Source of the DNA: Salinibacillus aidingensis
GTDB lineage: Bacteria; Bacillota; Bacilli; Bacillales; Alkalibacillaceae
NCBI RefSeq assembly: GCF_039522525.1
Contig: NZ_BAAADO010000004.1
Coordinates: forward strand, 387,372-451,371
Length of the DNA stretch: 64,000 bases
Direction: 5' to 3'
Shown: in pieces, positions 60,104 to 64,000 of the stretch
Position numbering within the stretch: position 1 is the stretch's first letter
Layout: every line of letters begins with the position of its first letter
The notes under the pieces: generated by a model
Databases searched by the model: none
Told to the model about the DNA's origin: nothing
Seen by the model: the letters and a program-made list of their open reading frames with translations, nothing else
Translations under genes and position numbers: made by a program

Positions 60104-61072
60104 GTGCTGGAACAAGTTCGTTTAATTGATTATCAGGTGATTGAGCAAATGGATAATACCAATCAAGTGCCTGAGGGTGTACGTTTTATACGAGCCCCGG
60201 AAGTCTGGGAAAAGTCAAGGGGGAGAAATCAGACCATTGCCGTTTTAGATACAGGGTGCGCGGACCATAAGGATTTAAGAAATAACATTACAGGTGGGCG
60301 CAACTTTACAAATGACGACAATGGAAATACTGAGATTTATACGGATTATAATGGTCACGGGACACATGTAGCAGGTACAATAGCGGCAACAGAGGATGGA
60401 GATGGAATTGCGGGTGTTGCTCCTGAAGCACAATTACTGATTGTAAAAGTTTTAGATGAAAATGGTTCCGGACAGTATGATTGGATCATTCAAGGGATTC
60501 AATATGCTGTCGAACAAGAGGTTGATATGATATCCATGTCTTTAGGGGGACCTGAGGATGTTCCGGAGCTCCATGAAGCCATTAAAACGGCCGTGCATGA
60601 GCATAACATTCCTGTCGTTTGTGCGGCAGGAAATGAGGGGGATGGCGACCATGAAACCAAGGAATTAGCCTACCCTGGATCCTATAATGAAGTAATCAGT
60701 GTAGGTGCAATAGATTTGGAAAGAAACTCCTCTGATTTTTCAAATTCCAATAAACAAGTTGATCTGGTCGCTCCAGGAGAACAAATTACATCTACCTATC
60801 TTGATGGGAAATACGCAACGCTAAATGGAACTTCTATGGCTGCTCCCCATATCACAGGTTCCCTGGCGCTTATTAAGAGCATTGAAAATGAAAACTTTGG
60901 ACGGAATCTAACAGAAGCTGAATTATACGCTCAGCTTATTAAGCGTACAGTTCCATTAGGATTTTCACCAAAAGTTGAGGGGAATGGAGTTATCTTTTTG
61001 CCTCTGCTGGATTATATACAGGACGTTTATCGGGAGTTAAATATTCAGCTTAAAAATCCTTCGTCTAATTAA
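60104..61072 (+). CDS. isp: Intracellular subtilisin-like serine protease
   Basis: 322 residues from a GTG preceded by AAGGAGG. It has no signal peptide but a short propeptide (IDYQVIEQM) like IspA. The catalytic triad is D49 (AVLDTG), H85 (NGHGTHVAGT) and S244 (NGTSMAAPH). FTNDDNGNTEIYTDYNGHGT carries the Ca-site region. Intracellular subtilisins degrade cytosolic protein in stationary phase. It matches B. subtilis IspA through most of its length. Confidence 0.94.
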   Translation: MLEQVRLIDYQVIEQMDNTNQVPEGVRFIRAPEVWEKSRGRNQTIAVLDTGCADHKDLRNNITGGRNFTNDDNGNTEIYTDYNGHGTHVAGTIAATEDGDGIAGVAPEAQLLIVKVLDENGSGQYDWIIQGIQYAVEQEVDMISMSLGGPEDVPELHEAIKTAVHEHNIPVVCAAGNEGDGDHETKELAYPGSYNEVISVGAIDLERNSSDFSNSNKQVDLVAPGEQITSTYLDGKYATLNGTSMAAPHITGSLALIKSIENENFGRNLTEAELYAQLIKRTVPLGFSPKVEGNGVIFLPLLDYIQDVYRELNIQLKNPSSN

Positions 61073-61225
61073 ATGAACTGCTTCACCAGGACTCAGTCAC
61101 CAAATCCAATAAAAGCTATATTCAGCTTAAAAGGGATAAAAAGCGCAATCTTCAGATAATAAATCGCTGACTATTTACATTTGGTCACATCGACCGTAGA
61201 ACGATTACATCCTCTGTTAGCAAAC

Positions 61226-61254
61226 TTGAACGCCGGCTGCTTTATCCATACAAT
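61226..61254 (+). promoter_or_regulatory. ectD promoter
   Basis: TTGAAC and TACAAT with an exact 17-base spacer, about 48 bases upstream of the ectD start. The 61073-61225 stretch holds no gene. Confidence 0.65.
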
Positions 61255-61301
61255 GGGCAGTGTAAAGGGATTAATACTTGATTTAGAGGAGGAGTGATCG
61301 T

Positions 61302-62228
61302 ATGAAAGACTTCTATCCATCCAGAGTAAACCCAGAGCCTTCTATTATGGAAAGGAAGGATCCGGTGCTTTATGGATCTCAATCAGATGGACCTCTAAAC
61401 AACACAGAACTGGATTTTTACAAACAAAACGGCTACATATTCCTGGAAAAGATGTTCACAGATGATGAAGTAGATGTTCTGCGCAAAGAATTAGATCAGA
61501 CGATGAATGACCACAAATCTGTTGAGAGACCTGATGTTGTCCGTGAGCAAGGTAGTGATGAAATTCGTTCCATTTTTGACGTACACAAGAATACGGAATT
61601 TTTTCAGAAGCTATCTTCACATGAACGTCTGGTCAATATCGCCCGTCAACTGCTTGGAGACGATGTTTACATCAACCAGTCGAGAATTAACTTTAAACCT
61701 GGTTTTAAAGGAAAAGAGTTCTACTGGCATTCTGACTTTGAAACCTGGCATGTGGAGGACGGAATGCCGCGTATGCGTGCCGTAAGCTGTTCTATTATTT
61801 TAACCGATAACTATGAATATAATGGGCCGCTTATGCTCATTCCTGGTTCACAGAATTATTATGTGCAATGTGCGAGCGGAACACCGGACAGCCACTTTGA
61901 GCAGTCCTTAAAGAAACAGGAATTTGGAACACCGGATAATGAGAGTCTGAAATGGCTGGTCGACCAAAGCGGTGGAAGAATTGATCGTGCAACAGGTCCG
62001 GCTGGCTCTGTATTATTCTTTGAGAGTAACATTATGCACGGGTCGAGCGGTAATATTTCACCATTCCCGCGCAGCAATGTGTTCTTCGTCTTTAACAGTA
62101 TCCAGAATAAATTGGAGAAGCCATTCTCGGACCTGACACCAAGACCTGAATTTTTGGCCAACCGGGAAAATATTAAGCCAATTCAGCCGAAACCGTTTGA
62201 TTTAACAAAGAAACTCATACAATCTTAG
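61302..62228 (+). CDS. ectD: Ectoine hydroxylase
   Basis: 308 residues. It converts ectoine to 5-hydroxyectoine with Fe(II), O2 and 2-oxoglutarate. The iron facial triad is H143, D145 (FYWHSDFETWH) and H246 (SNIMHGSSGN). The EctD signature continues VEDGMPRMRAVSCSIILTD. ectABC is not adjacent, so the gene is separate from the core ectoine operon. GAGGAGG precedes the ATG. It supports a halotolerant lifestyle. Confidence 0.96.
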   Translation: MKDFYPSRVNPEPSIMERKDPVLYGSQSDGPLNNTELDFYKQNGYIFLEKMFTDDEVDVLRKELDQTMNDHKSVERPDVVREQGSDEIRSIFDVHKNTEFFQKLSSHERLVNIARQLLGDDVYINQSRINFKPGFKGKEFYWHSDFETWHVEDGMPRMRAVSCSIILTDNYEYNGPLMLIPGSQNYYVQCASGTPDSHFEQSLKKQEFGTPDNESLKWLVDQSGGRIDRATGPAGSVLFFESNIMHGSSGNISPFPRSNVFFVFNSIQNKLEKPFSDLTPRPEFLANRENIKPIQPKPFDLTKKLIQS

Positions 62229-62239
62229 TGGAAAGTTTA

Positions 62240-62267
62240 GGGAAAAGGTTCTTGCCTTTTCCCTTTT
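62240..62267 (+). terminator. Terminator after ectD
   Basis: GGGAAAAGG and CCTTTTCCC pair around TTCTTG, followed by TTTT. Confidence 0.8.
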
Positions 62268-62348
62268 CGATTTTATGGTGATATTTTAGAGGATTAACGC
62301 TGTGGAATGATGAATACGTTACAATAGATGAGTAAGGAGGAATGAACA

Positions 62349-63173
62349 ATGAAGAATGTAAAAATTATACGTATACCAGTTGCTACGCCAACATTATGGC
62401 CAAACACCGAAACAAACTGTTATCTAATCGGGAGTGAACACGAATCATTACTGATAGATGCCGGGTATGATACAGAAGAAACGAAAGATAAAATTGAGCA
62501 GGCTGTTGAAAAACATGAAGTTCAGCCTCCTGAGTCGATTTTATTAACCCATTCGCATCCGGACCATGCCCCTGGTGTACGTCAGCTAAGGGATTTATCT
62601 CCAACCGTTTATTGTCATCAGGCAGAATATGACCCTATCGCCGATTCAATCTCCCCTGTTAAAGACATTAAAACGTTAAATGACGGTGATATTTTAACGA
62701 TTAACCAAACAAAAATGGAAGTTATTCATGGCCCCGGTCATACTGCCGGCCAATTAAATTTATACATTCCATCAGAAAAAATGTTATTAGCCGGAGACAA
62801 TGTTGTATCTGAAGGAACAACCTGGATTGGCCCACCGGATGGAGATATGAGTGACTATTTAAATACCTTACACCGTTTAAAAAAGTTAGATATTGATAAA
62901 ATCGGTCCGGGGCATGGAGAATGGGTTGTAAATCCAAAAGAAAAGCTGGAATTTATTATTGCCCGTAGATTAAAACGTGAACAGCAAATTAAAGACTTGC
63001 TTAATGAATATGAGCAATTGTCTGCAAGTGAGTTAACACAGTATATTTATAAAGATCAGATTCATCCAAGTGTATTTGATGTTGCTAAGCGTACGATTGA
63101 GGCTCATTTAAACAAATTAATTAAAGAAGGTCAGGTGAAGCAACAAAATAACAGCTACACAACTTCCATATAA
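62349..63173 (+). CDS. Metallo-beta-lactamase-fold hydrolase (LACTB2-like)
   Basis: 274 residues. Metal ligands are THSHPDH (about 67-73), GPGHTAGQ and AGDNVV, with a late GPGHGEWV. A C-terminal winged-helix-like stretch (ARRLKREQQIKDLL, LNKLIKEGQVKQ) is typical of the LACTB2/YobT-type group, some of which are ribonucleases. The exact substrate is unknown. AAGGAGG precedes the ATG. It converges on the Nudix gene with only 3 bases between the stops. Confidence 0.88.
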   Translation: MKNVKIIRIPVATPTLWPNTETNCYLIGSEHESLLIDAGYDTEETKDKIEQAVEKHEVQPPESILLTHSHPDHAPGVRQLRDLSPTVYCHQAEYDPIADSISPVKDIKTLNDGDILTINQTKMEVIHGPGHTAGQLNLYIPSEKMLLAGDNVVSEGTTWIGPPDGDMSDYLNTLHRLKKLDIDKIGPGHGEWVVNPKEKLEFIIARRLKREQQIKDLLNEYEQLSASELTQYIYKDQIHPSVFDVAKRTIEAHLNKLIKEGQVKQQNNSYTTSI

Positions 63174-63176
63174 TCA

Positions 63177-63824
63177 TTATTCTATTACGTTGTCCGGCAT
63201 TTTGAGCGGTCCGCCATTGTTGTAATGCTTAAGGGTTCGCAAGGATGTAATCGTAGGTGGAACAAGCTTTAAATTCCCTTTTTCAAAATCTTCAAGGGCC
63301 TCTTCAGGTGTCGTCCAGAATGCATGATCAATTTCCTTCCAATCCGGAGAAGGTGTTTGATGATTAGGTAAGTCTGCGATAAAAAAACGGGTATCGAAAC
63401 GGATTGGGCTCGTTGGTGGGGTTATACGGCGCCCAAAATAGCGTAGAGCTGAACTGTCATATTTAAAATTTTCCTTTTTCAACATCTCCAAAAGGGAAAT
63501 ACGATTGTTCACCAATAATTTTCGATAATCGTCTTTGGAATGTTGCTTAAAAGTCAAGTCATTGTTCTCCGATTTGGCTAACAATACACCAACTTCTTCA
63601 AACAGCTCCCTGGCGGCTGCGATATAATGAGCGGACGAAAAGGAATGGTGCTGAAATTCTGGAAAAGATTCATGTTCTTTTGGTTCATCTTCTCTCTCAA
63701 CCGCTCCTCCCGGAAAGACGTAGTACCCACCAAGAAACTTCATCGTTTCCGGTCGTTTTGTAAGATAAACCTTTCCCTTATTCATAAGAATGACCGTTGA
63801 AGCAGGTCTTGGATTTGAACTCAA
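63177..63824 (-). CDS. Nudix hydrolase with an interrupted Nudix box
   Basis: 215 residues. The box starts GGYYVFPGGAVEREDEP and ends AARELFEEVGVLL, with about 20 extra residues between them, as in the NUDT19/RppH-like CoA-type subgroup. The catalytic RELFEEVG is intact. The RRITPPTSPIRFDTRFF stretch is typical of that subgroup and may recognise CoA derivatives. AGGAGAG lies before the ATG. The sequence from 63825 to the window end shows no complete gene. Confidence 0.85.
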   Translation of the reverse strand: MSSNPRPASTVILMNKGKVYLTKRPETMKFLGGYYVFPGGAVEREDEPKEHESFPEFQHHSFSSAHYIAAARELFEEVGVLLAKSENNDLTFKQHSKDDYRKLLVNNRISLLEMLKKENFKYDSSALRYFGRRITPPTSPIRFDTRFFIADLPNHQTPSPDWKEIDHAFWTTPEEALEDFEKGNLKLVPPTITSLRTLKHYNNGGPLKMPDNVIE

Positions 63825-64000
63825 TTGGTTTCTCTCCTTTATCCGGCATTAAAAATATGCTTTTATATACATATTCAACACAAAAACTCTTATCCCTTTT
63901 CACTGGTTCCAAGTCAAATGTTGGGGTGAGCACTTCGCTCACTCCTAATTTATGCGACCCGAACTTTTATATTTTTGTACTGATGATGTAATAACACCTT

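Overview
The window looks like chromosome of a low-GC, spore-forming and probably moderately halophilic Bacillaceae (Virgibacillus/Oceanobacillus/Lentibacillus-like). The evidence is gene order matching the Bacillus subtilis glnRA and lexA-yneB-ynzC-tkt-sirA-yneF-ccdA-yneI-yneJ-yneK-(sspP)-citB-yneN-sspN-tlp-yneP-yneQ-plsY-yneT-parE-parC blocks, several small acid-soluble spore protein genes, and an ectoine hydroxylase gene. The genus is inference; no rRNA is present.

Layout. 1-1.9 kb: glnR-glnA with GlnR box, promoter and terminator. 2.15-3.28 kb: a small accessory block bounded by ~35-bp imperfect inverted repeats, carrying a LigT-like ORF. 3.3-11.1 kb: the SOS locus (lexA divergent from a 30-aa membrane peptide and a yneB resolvase, three LexA boxes) and the tkt-yne region, interrupted by a solitary MnhB-like gene. 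11.3-17.4 kb: a selenocysteine island sitting where cotM lies in B. subtilis. It holds tRNA-Sec(UCA) on the minus strand, a PAS histidine kinase, selB, a SelW/Rdx-type selenoprotein read through an in-frame UGA with a downstream SECIS-like hairpin, and selA. 17.4-31.4 kb: sspP (minus strand), aconitase, a ResA-like thioredoxin, spore proteins, folE2, a CapA-like gene, plsY, and topoisomerase IV genes behind a LexA box. 31.6-37 kb: fabI with a FapR-type operator and a TetR-controlled leucine/acyl-CoA degradation operon that lacks the biotin carboxylase subunit. 37-43 kb: assorted genes, including two adjacent decayed genes (Nudix and GNAT), an acetyl-CoA-synthetase-like gene, paiA and an MFS exporter. 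43.7-53.3 kb: a minus-strand glucarate/galactarate catabolic cluster with a tripartite tricarboxylate-type transporter and a GntR regulator with two identical operator sites. 53.6-58.3 kb: NAD-type formate dehydrogenase cluster with three small accessory genes and a facing formate/nitrite channel. 58.4-64 kb: a streptomycin-kinase-like gene, a P-loop kinase, intracellular subtilisin, ectD, a metallo-beta-lactamase-fold hydrolase and a Nudix hydrolase.

Working together. CcdA, YneI, YneJ and the ResA-like protein belong to cytochrome c biogenesis and thiol redox. The aldarate cluster converts glucarate and galactarate to 2-oxoglutarate, which feeds the TCA cycle. The formate dehydrogenase and FNT channel handle formate; this formate dehydrogenase encodes Cys, not Sec, at the active-site position. 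The only Sec substrate visible for the local machinery is therefore the small SelW-like protein. selD, needed to make selenophosphate, is not in the window.
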